A stretch of 64,000 nt of DNA from Magnetofaba australis IT-1 (lineage in GTDB: Bacteria > Pseudomonadota > Magnetococcia > Magnetococcales > Magnetococcaceae), in NCBI RefSeq assembly GCF_002109495.1, contig NZ_LVJN01000018.1, positions 685,217-749,216 on the forward strand, read 5' to 3'. Shown here in pieces: positions 18,828 to 27,885 of the stretch. The translations under genes were made by a program, and so were the position numbers. The notes under the pieces were generated by a model that worked only from the letters and a program-made list of their open reading frames with translations, was not told where the DNA came from and did not search any database. Positions within the stretch are counted from its first letter, which is position 1. Each line of letters starts with the position of its first letter.

Positions 18828-18903
18828 GGGGCTATAGCTCAGCTGGGAGAGCGCCTGAATGGCATTCAGGAGGTCAGCGGTTCGATCCCGCTTAGCTCCA
18901 CCA
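18828..18903 (+). tRNA. tRNA-Ala (anticodon GGC)
   Basis: The sequence folds as a complete 76-nt tRNA with encoded CCA. The acceptor stem pairs GGGGCTA with TAGCTCC, and the D-arm contains AGCTCAGCTGGGAGAGC. The anticodon stem CCTGA/TCAGG encloses loop ATGGCAT (anticodon GGC). The T-loop is GGTTCGATCCC. It is flanked by a consensus promoter and a terminator, so it is transcribed alone. Confidence 0.96.
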
Positions 18904-18938
18904 AAATCACTCTGCAGAGAGAGTTTCTCTGATACAAG

Positions 18939-18965
18939 AACCGCCCAAACAGGGCGGTTTTTTTA
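18939..18965 (+). terminator. Rho-independent terminator of tRNA-Ala
   Basis: AACCGCCC-AAAC-AGGGCGGTT hairpin followed by T7, 36 bp after the tRNA. Confidence 0.92.
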
Positions 18966-19175
18966 TGCCTGGATTTTGCTCTCCCCCCATCAAGTTTTGC
19001 GCTTCCTACGCGCTTTCACCAAGGCTTAACCTCATCATTTTATTCCCTATCCCGCTAGACTCGAAATCTATTACACTGTCTGCATTGCACGCCACATCGC
19101 ACAGCTTCGCCCAGCAAACCTGTATTCTTGCAGCGTTCGCCGGGTCTATTTTCACCTCACCATTAAGGAAGCGTG

Positions 19176-19988
19176 ATGACCAGCCCCGCCAATCCCGACA
19201 CTCTGTCCATGCTGACCGATATCTTTGCCCCGGCGGCCGATGCGTTTGTCATTATCAACAGCCGCGGCATCATTAAAATGGTCAACCCGTCCGTGCGGGA
19301 AATCTTCGGCTACTCCGATGAGGAGATGCTGGGGCAGAACGTCTCCATGCTAATGCCCTCGCGCTACGCCGTGGACCATGACGGCCACCTGGACCGTTAT
19401 ATGAAGACTGGCGTCACCAACGTCATCGGCTCGGGCCGTCAAGTGGAGGCCCGCGCAAAAGATGGCGCGGAGTTCCCCATCGACCTTTCCGTCTCGGAGA
19501 TCCAACTGGGCGAAGAGAAACACTTCGTCGGCATCATTCGCGACATCTCCGACAAAATTGAAGCCGAGCGCATCATTGAAGAGCAGCGCAAAACCCTGCT
19601 AAAACTCTCCACCCCCGCCATTCAATTGTGGGACGACATCGTGCTGATGCCCCTGGTGGGCGAGATCGATTCCGTGCGCGCCGCCAATCTGATCGAACGT
19701 CTGCTGGAGTGCATCGCCGAACATCAGGCGGAAGTGGCGATTCTCGACCTGACCGGCGTGCCGGTGATCGACACCGATGTCTCCCACCACCTGATGAAAA
19801 CCGTGGCGGCGGCGAAAATGCTCGGCGCCGCGGTGATTCTCACCGGCATCAAGCCCTCTGGCGCGCAGACCCTGGTGCAACTGGGGGTCAATCTGGCCAA
19901 TATCAACACCAAAGGCTCGCTGCGTTCCGGCGTGGCCGAAGCGATGCGCCTGACCAACCGCAAACTGGTCTCCCTGTCGAGCGACTAA
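19176..19988 (+). CDS. rsbR: RsbR-like stressosome sensor (PAS + STAS)
   Basis: A 270-aa protein. A PAS domain (about 17-128; AADAFVIINSRGIIKMVNPS, IFGYSDEEMLGQNV) is followed by a linker helix and a STAS domain (about 150-262). The STAS phosphorylation sites of RsbR are conserved: T200 in DLTGVPVIDT and T232 in GAQTLVQLGVNL. In B. subtilis RsbR carries a globin-like sensor; here PAS replaces it, as in other proteobacterial stressosomes. Start ATG 19176 follows AAGGAAG; a GTG one codon earlier is an alternative. First gene of a tight five-gene operon with rsbS, rsbT, an rsbX-like gene and another PP2C gene. Confidence 0.9.
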   Translation: MTSPANPDTLSMLTDIFAPAADAFVIINSRGIIKMVNPSVREIFGYSDEEMLGQNVSMLMPSRYAVDHDGHLDRYMKTGVTNVIGSGRQVEARAKDGAEFPIDLSVSEIQLGEEKHFVGIIRDISDKIEAERIIEEQRKTLLKLSTPAIQLWDDIVLMPLVGEIDSVRAANLIERLLECIAEHQAEVAILDLTGVPVIDTDVSHHLMKTVAAAKMLGAAVILTGIKPSGAQTLVQLGVNLANINTKGSLRSGVAEAMRLTNRKLVSLSSD

Positions 19989-19992
19989 GGGA

Positions 19993-20337
19993 ATGAAAAT
20001 CCCCATTTTGAAACAGGGCCACGTGCTGCAAATTGCGTTTCAGGATGACATGACCGACCGCGACATCTGCGACTTACAGGATGACCTGCTGGGGCTGATC
20101 AAAAAGCGCGACGCCCAGGGCGTGCTGCTGGATGTCTCTGGTCTGCGCACCATCGACTCCTTCCGCTACGACGTCCTGGTCAAGACCGCCGCCATGGCCC
20201 GGGTGATGGGGTGTCGCAGCGTGATTTGCGGCTTGCAGCCCCAGGTGGCCATCTCCCTGATCGACATGGGCATCAACTTCGGCAATGTGCGCACCGCGGT
20301 GGATCTGGAGCATGGTCGGCAGGTGTTGGGGGTTTAG
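19993..20337 (+). CDS. rsbS: RsbS-like stressosome scaffold (STAS)
   Basis: A 114-aa single STAS-domain protein. The phosphorylatable serine of RsbS is conserved in LRTIDSFRYDVL (S56). Family role: with RsbR it forms the stressosome shell that sequesters the kinase RsbT until S56 and the RsbR threonines are phosphorylated. It starts 4 bp after rsbR. Confidence 0.93.
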   Translation: MKIPILKQGHVLQIAFQDDMTDRDICDLQDDLLGLIKKRDAQGVLLDVSGLRTIDSFRYDVLVKTAAMARVMGCRSVICGLQPQVAISLIDMGINFGNVRTAVDLEHGRQVLGV

Positions 20338-20363
20338 GCGCGACCCCAGCCGAACGCCGCTGC

Positions 20364-20795
20364 GTGAATAAACGAATTGGAACGCCTTTGGCCGATACCC
20401 GCAAGCTGAAGCTCGCCATCCGTGAAGAGGAGGATATCTCCCGCTCACGCCGGGCCGCATTTGGCTTGATGGCGGCAGTGGCGTTTTCGCCCGCCGAGCA
20501 GACGCGCTTCGCCACCGCCATCTCGGAACTGACCCGAAACATTATCAAATACGCCTTCGATGGGGAGTGCGCGTTGGCCACCTACGCCGATGATCGCAAA
20601 AAGCGCATTGAAGCGTGGGTGCAGGATCGCGGTCCGGGGATTGCAGATCTCAAGCAAGCGCTAGAGAGAGGCTTCAGCACCAGCGGAACTCTGGGGCACG
20701 GGCTCAATGGCGCCCGCGACCTTGTTGATGGTTTCCGAATCGAATCCAGCCCCAGCGGAACGCGGGTGTGGATCATGATGGAAAGGTCCAGGTGA
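20364..20795 (+). CDS. rsbT: RsbT-like serine/threonine kinase
   Basis: A 143-aa GHKL-type kinase. N box AISELTRNIIKYA, G1 DRGPGI and G2 GHGLNGARDLVDGF are present. RsbT phosphorylates RsbR/RsbS and on release activates a downstream partner. The GTG at 20364 gives the normal length; a longer in-frame ORF overlaps rsbS and has no support. It is followed 4 bp later by the RsbX-like phosphatase. Confidence 0.9.
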   Translation: MNKRIGTPLADTRKLKLAIREEEDISRSRRAAFGLMAAVAFSPAEQTRFATAISELTRNIIKYAFDGECALATYADDRKKRIEAWVQDRGPGIADLKQALERGFSTSGTLGHGLNGARDLVDGFRIESSPSGTRVWIMMERSR

Positions 20796-20799
20796 GAGA

Positions 20800-21372
20800 G
20801 TGCTGTACGGATTTGCCATCTCTTCCTATTTAGGCGGCTCTCATTGCGGGGATCGCTGTGGCGTATGGATGCGCGATGACGTTGCGCTGGTGTGTCAAAT
20901 CGACGGCATCGGCCATGGACAAGCCGCCGAAGAGGCGGCCCTCAAAGCGTTGGCGCTGGTGGAGCAACATCAGGATGCCCCACTGGAGACGATTTTCGCC
21001 CACTGCGACACAGGTCTAACCGACACCCGCGGCGTCTCCATGGCGCTGGCCCGGGTCGAGCTGGCCGGGCAGGAGATGCAGTATCTGGCTGTAGGCAACC
21101 CTCACGGGGTGATCATGAACCTGCGCGAACGCTATCTGTCATGCGTCAACGGCGCTGTGGGCAAAGGCATCGGCTCACTGAAAGCGCGCACATATCCGTT
21201 TCAGCGCAAAGACACTTTAATTCTGTGGTCGGATGGTCTGCCAGAGACGCTGCCCTTTGCCGAGTTCTGCCAAAAGATCAAAGGCCGCGACCTGAATTTG
21301 GCGGCGCAGGAGATCCTCTCCACTCTCTCCAGCGGAGAGGACGACGCCAGCATCGTGCTGTTTCGCAAATAG
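20800..21372 (+). CDS. rsbX: RsbX-like PP2C/SpoIIE-type phosphatase
   Basis: A 190-aa PP2C-type phosphatase in the RsbX position, expected to dephosphorylate RsbR/RsbS and reset the stressosome. The metal-binding aspartates appear in CQIDGIGHGQAAEEAA and near the end in LILWSDGLPE and SSGEDDASIVLFRK. GTG start at 20800 follows a purine-rich GGTGAGAGA tract. Confidence 0.88.
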   Translation: MLYGFAISSYLGGSHCGDRCGVWMRDDVALVCQIDGIGHGQAAEEAALKALALVEQHQDAPLETIFAHCDTGLTDTRGVSMALARVELAGQEMQYLAVGNPHGVIMNLRERYLSCVNGAVGKGIGSLKARTYPFQRKDTLILWSDGLPETLPFAEFCQKIKGRDLNLAAQEILSTLSSGEDDASIVLFRK

Positions 21373-21386
21373 GGTAAGGCGGGATC

Positions 21387-22205
21387 GTGTCCACAACAGA
21401 GAATCACGAGGATATGCGCGCGGCGCTGCAGGAAGTGGAGCGCAGCCACCAGTTGATTCGCGAGAGCGTGCACTACGCCAGCCGCATTCAGCGCTCCCTG
21501 CAGCCGGACCAGCGGGAGTTGATCGGCATGATGCGCGACCACTTTATCATCTGGCAGCCCAAGGATATCGTCGGCGGCGACCTCTACTGGTTCAAGCCCG
21601 ATCGCACCGGCTACATGCTGGCGCTGTTTGACTGCACCGGTCATGGCGTGCCCGGGGCGCTGATGACCATGATCTCAGTCGGCGCCCTGGAGCAGGCGTT
21701 TCAGAGCACCAACAATCCGGCCCGCTTAACGCGCCTAACGCATCAACACATCAAGACCGCGCTCAAACAAGATCTGCCCCAAGGAGAGTCCGATGACGGC
21801 CTGGAGATGGGACTGTGTCTGGTGGAGCCCCATCGCAACCGCCTCACCTTCTGCGGCTCGCGACAGGATCTCTGGATCATCCGCGATGGCGCGTTGGAGA
21901 TGATCAAAGGCGATAAGGCGGGGGTCGGCTACCGTCGCTTCGCCCTCAATCACTCTTACACCAACCACACCATCAAACTCATCCCCGGCGCCCGTTACTA
22001 CCTGTTCACCGATGGATTCACCGATCAGGTGGGTGGCGACAAGGGGCGCGGATTCGGCAAAAAGCGGCTGTCAGAATTGCTGCTCTGCGGCGCCCATCTT
22101 CCCCTGGCGCGTCAGTCCGAACAAATTCTCCAAGCCTATGAAGCGTATCAGGGCGATCATCAACGCCGTGACGACCTCTCCATGATCGGATTTCAACCGC
22201 TATAA
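21387..22205 (+). CDS. SpoIIE/RsbU-type PP2C serine phosphatase
   Basis: A 272-aa protein with an N-terminal helix (about 1-35) ending YASRIQRSLQPDQ, the usual linker of RsbU/SpoIIE phosphatases. A PP2C catalytic domain follows: PKDIVGGDLYWF, ALFDCTGHGVPGALMT, YYLFTDGFTDQVGG, RRDDLSMIGF. It is the last gene of the stressosome operon and the likely output enzyme, possibly activated by RsbT as RsbU is. No sigma-B, anti-sigma or anti-anti-sigma gene is adjacent, so its substrate is outside the window. Start GTG at 21387. Confidence 0.87.
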   Translation: MSTTENHEDMRAALQEVERSHQLIRESVHYASRIQRSLQPDQRELIGMMRDHFIIWQPKDIVGGDLYWFKPDRTGYMLALFDCTGHGVPGALMTMISVGALEQAFQSTNNPARLTRLTHQHIKTALKQDLPQGESDDGLEMGLCLVEPHRNRLTFCGSRQDLWIIRDGALEMIKGDKAGVGYRRFALNHSYTNHTIKLIPGARYYLFTDGFTDQVGGDKGRGFGKKRLSELLLCGAHLPLARQSEQILQAYEAYQGDHQRRDDLSMIGFQPL

Positions 22206-22356
22206 GCTGTAAAAAAAGGGGCGTTCCACTGCCTCCACAAGGCTCCTCAGCAGCCGGGTTGCTTGCCGCAGACATTGGAATCATGCGTCCTGACCGATAT
22301 GATGTCAGGATCTCGGAACATTCATTCAGCCAGCCGAGCCCGCATAGGAATCCGCT

Positions 22357-23652
22357 GTGTTCATGCACATCACCCCCATCCGATTGGCCAGCGCGTTTCT
22401 GCCCCTGCTTGCAGGCGCGGGGATGCTGAATCTTGGCCTCGGACTGCAAGCCTCCATTTTGGGTCTGCGCGCTGAGAGCGAGAGCTTTTCCGTACAGGCC
22501 ATAGGCGCTGTGATGGCCATCTACTATGTGGGCTTTATCATCGGCAGCCTGAAGATCCCCCGTTTGGTGGATAAAGTGGGCCACATCCGCACTTTCTCGG
22601 TGATGGCCTCGCTGGCCTCCGCCTCGGTGCTGCTGCATGCGGTGTGGATCTCCCCCTGGAGCTGGGCGCTGTTTCGCGGAATCACCGGCTTCTGTCTGGT
22701 GGGCATGTCGCTGGTGGTGGAGAGTTGGCTCAACGAGAAGGCGCGTAATGAAGAGCGCGGCGCGGTGCTCTCCATCTATATGATGGTGCTGCTGGGCTCC
22801 ACCGCCATGGGACAGCTGCTGCTGACAGTGGCCTCCACCGACGGCTACTTCCTGTTTGTGGTGGTGTCGGTGCTGCTCTCTTTGGCGCTGCTGCCGCTGG
22901 CGCTCTCCACCCGCCCCACGCCGGTGCATGTGCCCACCAAGCGCATGCGCTTTGGCGCATTGATGGAGCAATCGCCCGTGGGCGTCATCGGCGCCCTGGC
23001 CAGCGGCTGCATGTCCGGGTCGTTCTGGACCCTGGGGGCGGTGTTCGCCAAGCGCATCGGTCTGGCCCCGGAAGCCATCGGCGTGTTTATGTTCTGTCTG
23101 GTTGTCGGCGGTCTCTTCTCCACCTGGCCCATCGGTCGCCTCTCCGACCGTATGGATCGCCGCTTTGTGCTGATCATCCAGGCGGCGTTGATTCTGCTCA
23201 TCTCTGTGGCCATGCATTGGCCGGGGGTGGAAAACAGCAGCTGGATCTATCCGTTGGCTTTTCTGGCGGGGGGCGCGGTGCTACCGGTGTATGCGGTGTC
23301 GGTGGCGCTGGTCAACGATCAGCTCAAGCATGGCGAGTTCGTGCCCGCCTCGGCCACGCTGCTGCTGGTGTATGGCATTGGCGCCACTCTGGGCCCGCTG
23401 CTGGCGTCTACCAGCATGAATTTTCTCGGCCCCACAGGGCTCTTCTCCCTCACCGCAGTCGTGGCGCTATGCGTGGGGCTCTACGCCGCCTATCGCCTCA
23501 CCATCCGCGCGCCGCTGCCCAGTGAGGAGCTCAGCGCGTTCATCCCCACCCCACGCACCACCGCCGCGGCCTACGCCCTGCACCCCGACGCTGAAGAGGA
23601 CACCGCGGAAGAGGAAGCAACGCACAACAACCCCAGCACTGACAAACTATAG
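22357..23652 (+). CDS. MFS transporter (YcaD-like)
   Basis: A 431-aa major facilitator with 12 predicted membrane helices. The helix 2-3 loop has RLVDKVGHIRTF, and a second-half counterpart is GRLSDRMDRRFVL. VVESWLNEKARNEERGAVLSIYMMV after helix 4 is characteristic of the YcaD/MFS_1-like subgroup. The C-terminal about 45 residues are acidic and cytoplasmic. Substrate unknown. Start GTG 22357 or ATG 22363. It is separated from the stressosome operon by 150 bp without a terminator. Confidence 0.85.
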   Translation: MFMHITPIRLASAFLPLLAGAGMLNLGLGLQASILGLRAESESFSVQAIGAVMAIYYVGFIIGSLKIPRLVDKVGHIRTFSVMASLASASVLLHAVWISPWSWALFRGITGFCLVGMSLVVESWLNEKARNEERGAVLSIYMMVLLGSTAMGQLLLTVASTDGYFLFVVVSVLLSLALLPLALSTRPTPVHVPTKRMRFGALMEQSPVGVIGALASGCMSGSFWTLGAVFAKRIGLAPEAIGVFMFCLVVGGLFSTWPIGRLSDRMDRRFVLIIQAALILLISVAMHWPGVENSSWIYPLAFLAGGAVLPVYAVSVALVNDQLKHGEFVPASATLLLVYGIGATLGPLLASTSMNFLGPTGLFSLTAVVALCVGLYAAYRLTIRAPLPSEELSAFIPTPRTTAAAYALHPDAEEDTAEEEATHNNPSTDKL

Positions 23653-23892
23653 TCAGTCAAAACCAAAACTGCACAGAGCGTCCAATGTTTGCGTGACGCA
23701 GGTGGAGCTTGCGCTGACTATTGGCCGCTGACTGGTCGGCGGCGGGGTCTGGGGGCTGCGCCTCCAGCGGGGTTTGGGGCGGAGCCCCACGGTTTGGCTT
23801 TTGACTTTGGGAGCTCGAGGCGGAGCCCTCGATATCTTTCATTATCCAAAAACCGAGCATGTCCGATTCTCGGTTTGACTTGCTACATATAG
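23647..23892 (-). repeat. MITE-like element copy 3
   Basis: Minus-orientation copy beginning CTATAGTCAGTCAAAACC at the end of the MFS gene. It carries hairpins D, C, B and A in reverse order and ends at TATAG near 23892, where copy 4 begins in opposite orientation. Confidence 0.8.
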
Positions 23893-24129
23893 TCGCTAGC
23901 ATTCAAAAGTGAACATATGGGCGCTGGAAGATATCGAGGGCTTCGCCCTCGAGCTCCCCAAGATCAACAACCACACCGTGATTCGGGCCATCCATGGCCC
24001 TCACCCTTCGGGCTCGCTGCGCGAGTCCGATTCGGCAATCCTGCCGAATCGTGGGCGCTGCCCATGTATGGTCCGCTCCGCCACGGCAAGAGAAAATATC
24101 CATGTATGGTCCGCTCCGCCACGGCATGT

Positions 24130-24428
24130 ATGGTCCGCTCCGCCACGGCAAGAGAAAATGTCCACTGATGTGTGAGGCTTAGTCGCGCCCATGTATCCGG
24201 CCTGTTGATGAGGGGCTTGTCGCCCTCTGGCCCTGATGTAATTTGCGCGTGGCCCTCCTCAACACACCCTCGGCCTCTATGGGCCCTTGGGCGAAACAGG
24301 TTCTTGACCACGCAGGGCTATGCCGTTTCACGCCATCAATCTCGACTCTCTCTCGCAACCTGGCTGGTGGGATCTCTTTCTCTTTCCTTATCGGCCTGTT
24401 TTTCTTTTAGAGTTGTATTGCGCTCTCT
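24130..24428 (-). ncRNA. Candidate guide (bridge/seek) RNA region of IS1111-like copy 1
   Basis: About 300 bp without an ORF between the transposase stop and the right end, highly similar to the same segment of copy 2 at 36494-36792. In IS1111-group elements the guide RNA is encoded downstream of the transposase, so a structured RNA is expected here. The transcript boundaries are not determined. Confidence 0.45.
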
Positions 24429-25471
24429 CTACACAGCGGCGCTGGCCCCATAGGCCTCCTGCTTCACCAGCATCGCCCACGCGCTGCGCGCCATGCGGTT
24501 GGCCAGCGCCACCACTGCTCTATTTGCGCCGCGACGTTCCGACACCGACACTGCCCACTGGCTGCGGCGATCCGGCTTGTTTTCACACACGCGCAAAGCC
24601 GCCCGCGCCCCATGAATCAACAGGGTGCGAAGATAACCGTTTCCCCGCTTGCTGATCCCCGTCAGCCACGCCTTGCCCCCTGTGGAGTGCTGATTCGGAA
24701 CCAACCCTATCCATGCCGACAGCTCCCGGCCATTCTTAAACGCCCGCACATCCCCCACCGACGCCAACAGCGCCGTCGCCGTGATCGGTCCCACTCCCGG
24801 GATCGTCATCAATAGCCGACACTGTGGGTCCGCCTTGGCCAGCGCCTCAATCTCATTGTCATACATCGCTATGCGCTCATCCAGACGCGTCAATTCCTCA
24901 CACTCCTCCTCCAGCAGGCGCAAAAACAGCGGACTCAATTCCACACTCTCATCACTCAAAATCAGCACAATCGCCCGCCGCGCCTGTTTGATGCTCTTGG
25001 GAAAGACAATCCCATACTCGGCAAGCAGTCCGCGAATCTGGTTCACCAACGCCGTGCGGTTCTTCACCGCCAGACTGCGTATCCGATGCAGCGACAATAT
25101 CTCTTGCTGGGCAACGCTTTTGATCCCCACAAAACGCATATTCGGACGCTGTACCGCTTCACATATCGCCTCAGCGTCCACGCTGTCGTTCTTGTGCCGC
25201 TTCACGTAGGGCTTCACATATTGCGGCGCCATCAAACGCACATCATGCCCATATCCCTGAAATTTCCGTGCCCAATGGTGGGCGCCGCTACTGGCTTCCA
25301 TCCCACCAGGCGCGGCGGCAGTTGCGCCATGTACTCCAGGAGCTCGTCTCGTTTCAGTCGCTTCTTGAGAACGCTTTTGCCGCGCGCATCCACGCCATGC
25401 AACTGAAACACGCTCTTGCCCAGATCAATACCCAGTACCCGTACCTGTCCGTTTTCGATATGATTGCTCAT
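24429..25471 (-). pseudogene. IS110/IS1111-type transposase, frameshifted
   Basis: A DEDD-type transposase of about 347 aa when repaired. The N-terminal DEDD domain starts GIDLGKSVFQLHGVDARG and continues KNDSVDAEAICEAVQRP. The C-terminal Tnp_20 domain has TIPGVGPITATALLASVGD and the conserved-Ser region. One G is missing near 25302 (GGG where copy 2 has GGGG), which breaks the frame after about residue 57. Start ATG at 25469-25471 lies inside a 13-bp inverted repeat. The lesion is in a homopolymer, so sequencing error is possible. Confidence 0.85.
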
Positions 25472-25776
25472 GGTCCGCTCCGACTCCGTTTAGATGGAAA
25501 AACACACCACCATCTTGGCCCATTGCGAGGCCGTTTGGGTAGCGGAGCGGACCATTCCATTACACCCGCTTAAGGGTCACAGACCCTATGACGATTTGGC
25601 AGGATTGCCAAATCGGACTCGCGCAGCGAGCCCGCAGGGTGAGGGCCATGGATGGCCCGAATCAATCCCGATAAATTTCCTCTGGAAATTTGTCTCATAG
25701 TCAGCGCAAGCTGAACCAACGTCACGCAAACATTGAGATCTTTGGATTTGTGTCATTCTGGATTCAAGCGACCATA

Positions 25777-25971
25777 CTAAATATCTGATTTAGTTTATTA
25801 ATAATAAAAATCAAATAAGAATGACTCTTCCCGCAAGCGAGGAAGCAGAACTCACGAGGGTCCGTGGAAATCGGGATTTGCCCCCATTGGCCTGGCGGGT
25901 CCAGGACAACGCCTCAGTCTCTTCCAGCCCCCCGACCTCTTTGCGGCTTTGAACAATTTGGACTCGACCTA
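25777..25971. other. Intergenic stretch between repeat copy 4 and the DUF389 gene
   Basis: No gene is visible. An AT-rich tract (about 25777-25825, TTTATTAATAATAAAAATC) is followed by GC-rich sequence with short degenerate hairpin remnants (GGCGGGTCCAGGAC) like those between trpG and trpD. Confidence 0.5.
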
Positions 25972-27873
25972 TTAATCTGGGCGCGCTGAGCGCCGCAGCG
26001 CCACCGTGGCCTCGATGGTCAGCGGCATCCCCGCCGCCTGCGACAACCGCTGCTGAATGGCGTCCAGGTCGGCGCTGCTAATGGGACGTTCGGAGGTCAC
26101 CCGCACCCGCGCCACCGTCTCGCGCCCCTGCTGCACTGAAAGCGGCGTAATGCGGTATCCCGCATTGTCAGCGAATCGGGCCTGTCCCAGGGCAGAGAGA
26201 ATCCGGTTGCTCTGGATCGCTTTATCGAACGCCAGATAGAGCGGAACGCTCACCGCCCCCAGCAGCGCCAGACTCAGCCACAGCCCCTTGCGCGCCAGAT
26301 GAAACGGCGCGAACCCCAGCGCCAGGAACGCCACCGATCCCGCCACGGCGATGCCCACCAGGTTGGTGGCGAACAGCAGCGACGCGCCGGAGACCACCGA
26401 CCAATCCATCCAGCCCAAGCCGATGCCCAACACACACAGCGGCGGAACCAACGCCACCGCGATGGCCACCCCAGCCAGCCCTTTGGCGATCTCCTCGCGG
26501 GCGTTGGCGTAGGCCCCGGCCATGCCGGAGACCACCGCCACCCCCAGATCCAGTAAATTGGGCGACAGACGCGCCGCCATCTCATGGGTCAATACCCGCA
26601 GCGGCATCAATTTGGCCACGACGATGGCGCACAACAACGCGGTGAGAATGCCCAGCAGCAGCGTCTTCACGCTGTCGCGAATCAACAACGGATGCGCCCT
26701 TGCCAGGCCCATGGAGAGCGAGATGATCGGCCCCATCAACGGCGCCAGAATCATCGCGCCGATGATCACCGGCGCGGAGTTGGCGTAGAGACCGAACAGC
26801 GCCAACAGGGCGCTCATCACCATCAGCGCAAAGAAGCTGCGACTAAACGAAGCCGACTCCTTCAGCCCCTGGAACAGCTCCTTAAAATCATCCTCGGCCG
26901 CATGATTGAACAGCGGCAAACGCGCCCCATCGAGAATTCGCGCGCTCTCGCCGCTGGGCAATCCCTGCATACGGAATTGATCCCGATCCGGCGGCGGCGC
27001 GCCGTCCGCTTGTGGATAGCGCGCCCCCAGGCGCACCTGTAGCGGCGTCTGCACCGCAGTGATTTCCAGACGATCGGCGTGCAGCGTGCGGCCATCCAGG
27101 GCGTAATCCACCCCGCGCCCGGTCTCCACCGCCAGCCGGGCGCTGCGAATCAACCCCATAGCGGGGGGCAGCGCCCGCTGGGAGACCGCGCGCAATACGA
27201 TGATGCGCCACAGCAATCCCAGATACCCCACTACGCTGCGCGGGGCCAGCGCCAGGGCGGTGAGGCGCTGGTCGTCCCACACCGTGAGCGAGGCCAGCCC
27301 CTTGCCCAGATAGCCGTGGGTGGGCCCTTCCAGAATGATCAGACCGATGCCTGCGGTGGTGAGGGACTGCTCTTTGGCGGTGCTCAGCGCATAACGAAAC
27401 GGGCGCAGTTTGAACACATTGCGCGCCAGCGCGCCCAACACCGACCAGCGCGACCCGCTGCGCCGCTGCGCCTCCAGCGTCAGCGTCTCCCCCACCGTCA
27501 CCGAGGAGAACGCCACCACATCGTTGCAGGTGAGAAGTCGCACCGATTGCGCGCTGGCTTGCAAAGCGTGCGCGACCGCCTCAGCCAGATCGCGCTCCAC
27601 GCCGAACCGCGCGGCAGCCAGCGGGGCCTCGGGGTGGGGCAGCACCGCAACCTCCCAGCCCCGCTCAACGGCGGTGGGCAGAATCCCGCGCACCCGCTCA
27701 TCGTCCAGGTAGAGCAGCACCACCGCCCCGTCGCCCGGCAGAGCGTCCTGCGCCGAGGTGAAATGGTGGGCGGCGTAGGCGACGCCTTCAAGATGCGCGC
27801 GCAGGTCATCCCATGCGCCATCATGCAGAAAATGCACGCTCGGTTCGGGCATGGGCGCGTCTGCGGAACTCAT
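25972..27873 (-). CDS. DUF389 membrane protein with N-terminal lipid-kinase-like domain
   Basis: A 633-aa protein. The C-terminal half (about residues 340-560) has repeated membrane helices of the DUF389/TIGR00341 family (FFALMVMSALLALFGLYAN, APVIIGAMILAPLMGPI, VAVVSGMAGAYANAREEIAKGLAGVAIAVALVPPL). The N-terminal about 300 residues resemble diacylglycerol-kinase-like folds (NDVVAFSSVTVGETLTLE, PEAPLAAARFGVERDLAEAV, a late beta-rich part RLEITAVQTPLQV), but the canonical GGDGT nucleotide motif is absent. It lies 12 bp after the RutE-like gene, so they are probably co-transcribed. Function unknown. Confidence 0.82.
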   Translation of the reverse strand: MSSADAPMPEPSVHFLHDGAWDDLRAHLEGVAYAAHHFTSAQDALPGDGAVVLLYLDDERVRGILPTAVERGWEVAVLPHPEAPLAAARFGVERDLAEAVAHALQASAQSVRLLTCNDVVAFSSVTVGETLTLEAQRRSGSRWSVLGALARNVFKLRPFRYALSTAKEQSLTTAGIGLIILEGPTHGYLGKGLASLTVWDDQRLTALALAPRSVVGYLGLLWRIIVLRAVSQRALPPAMGLIRSARLAVETGRGVDYALDGRTLHADRLEITAVQTPLQVRLGARYPQADGAPPPDRDQFRMQGLPSGESARILDGARLPLFNHAAEDDFKELFQGLKESASFSRSFFALMVMSALLALFGLYANSAPVIIGAMILAPLMGPIISLSMGLARAHPLLIRDSVKTLLLGILTALLCAIVVAKLMPLRVLTHEMAARLSPNLLDLGVAVVSGMAGAYANAREEIAKGLAGVAIAVALVPPLCVLGIGLGWMDWSVVSGASLLFATNLVGIAVAGSVAFLALGFAPFHLARKGLWLSLALLGAVSVPLYLAFDKAIQSNRILSALGQARFADNAGYRITPLSVQQGRETVARVRVTSERPISSADLDAIQQRLSQAAGMPLTIEATVALRRSARPD

Positions 27874-27885
27874 ACCCGTGCAGCC

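Larger units (their letters stand above)
24126..25561 (-). mobile_element. IS110-family (IS1111-like) insertion sequence, copy 1
   Basis: A 1436-bp element, nearly the same as copy 2 (1435 bp). Subterminal inverted repeats ATGGTCCGCTCCG lie 6 bp from the left end and 4 bp from the right end, the arrangement of the IS1111 subgroup. No target duplication is visible. Two partial extra right ends precede it at 24064-24125. The transposase gene occupies 24429-25471 and a long non-coding segment (24130-24428) lies 3' of it. Confidence 0.85.
23888..25776 (+). repeat. MITE-like element copy 4, split by an IS110/IS1111-type element
   Basis: The left part (23888 to about 24063) has the end TATAGTCGCTAGCATTCAAA, hairpin A, and a variant cassette with three extra hairpins (GGGCCATCCATGGCCC, GGGCTCGCTGCGCGAG, GATTCGGCAATCCTGCCGAATC). 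The IS interrupts hairpin B. The right part (25562-25776) has the hairpin cassette again in inverted form, the AGTCAGCGCAAGCT tract, and the right end GATTCAAGCGACCATA. Confidence 0.75.
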
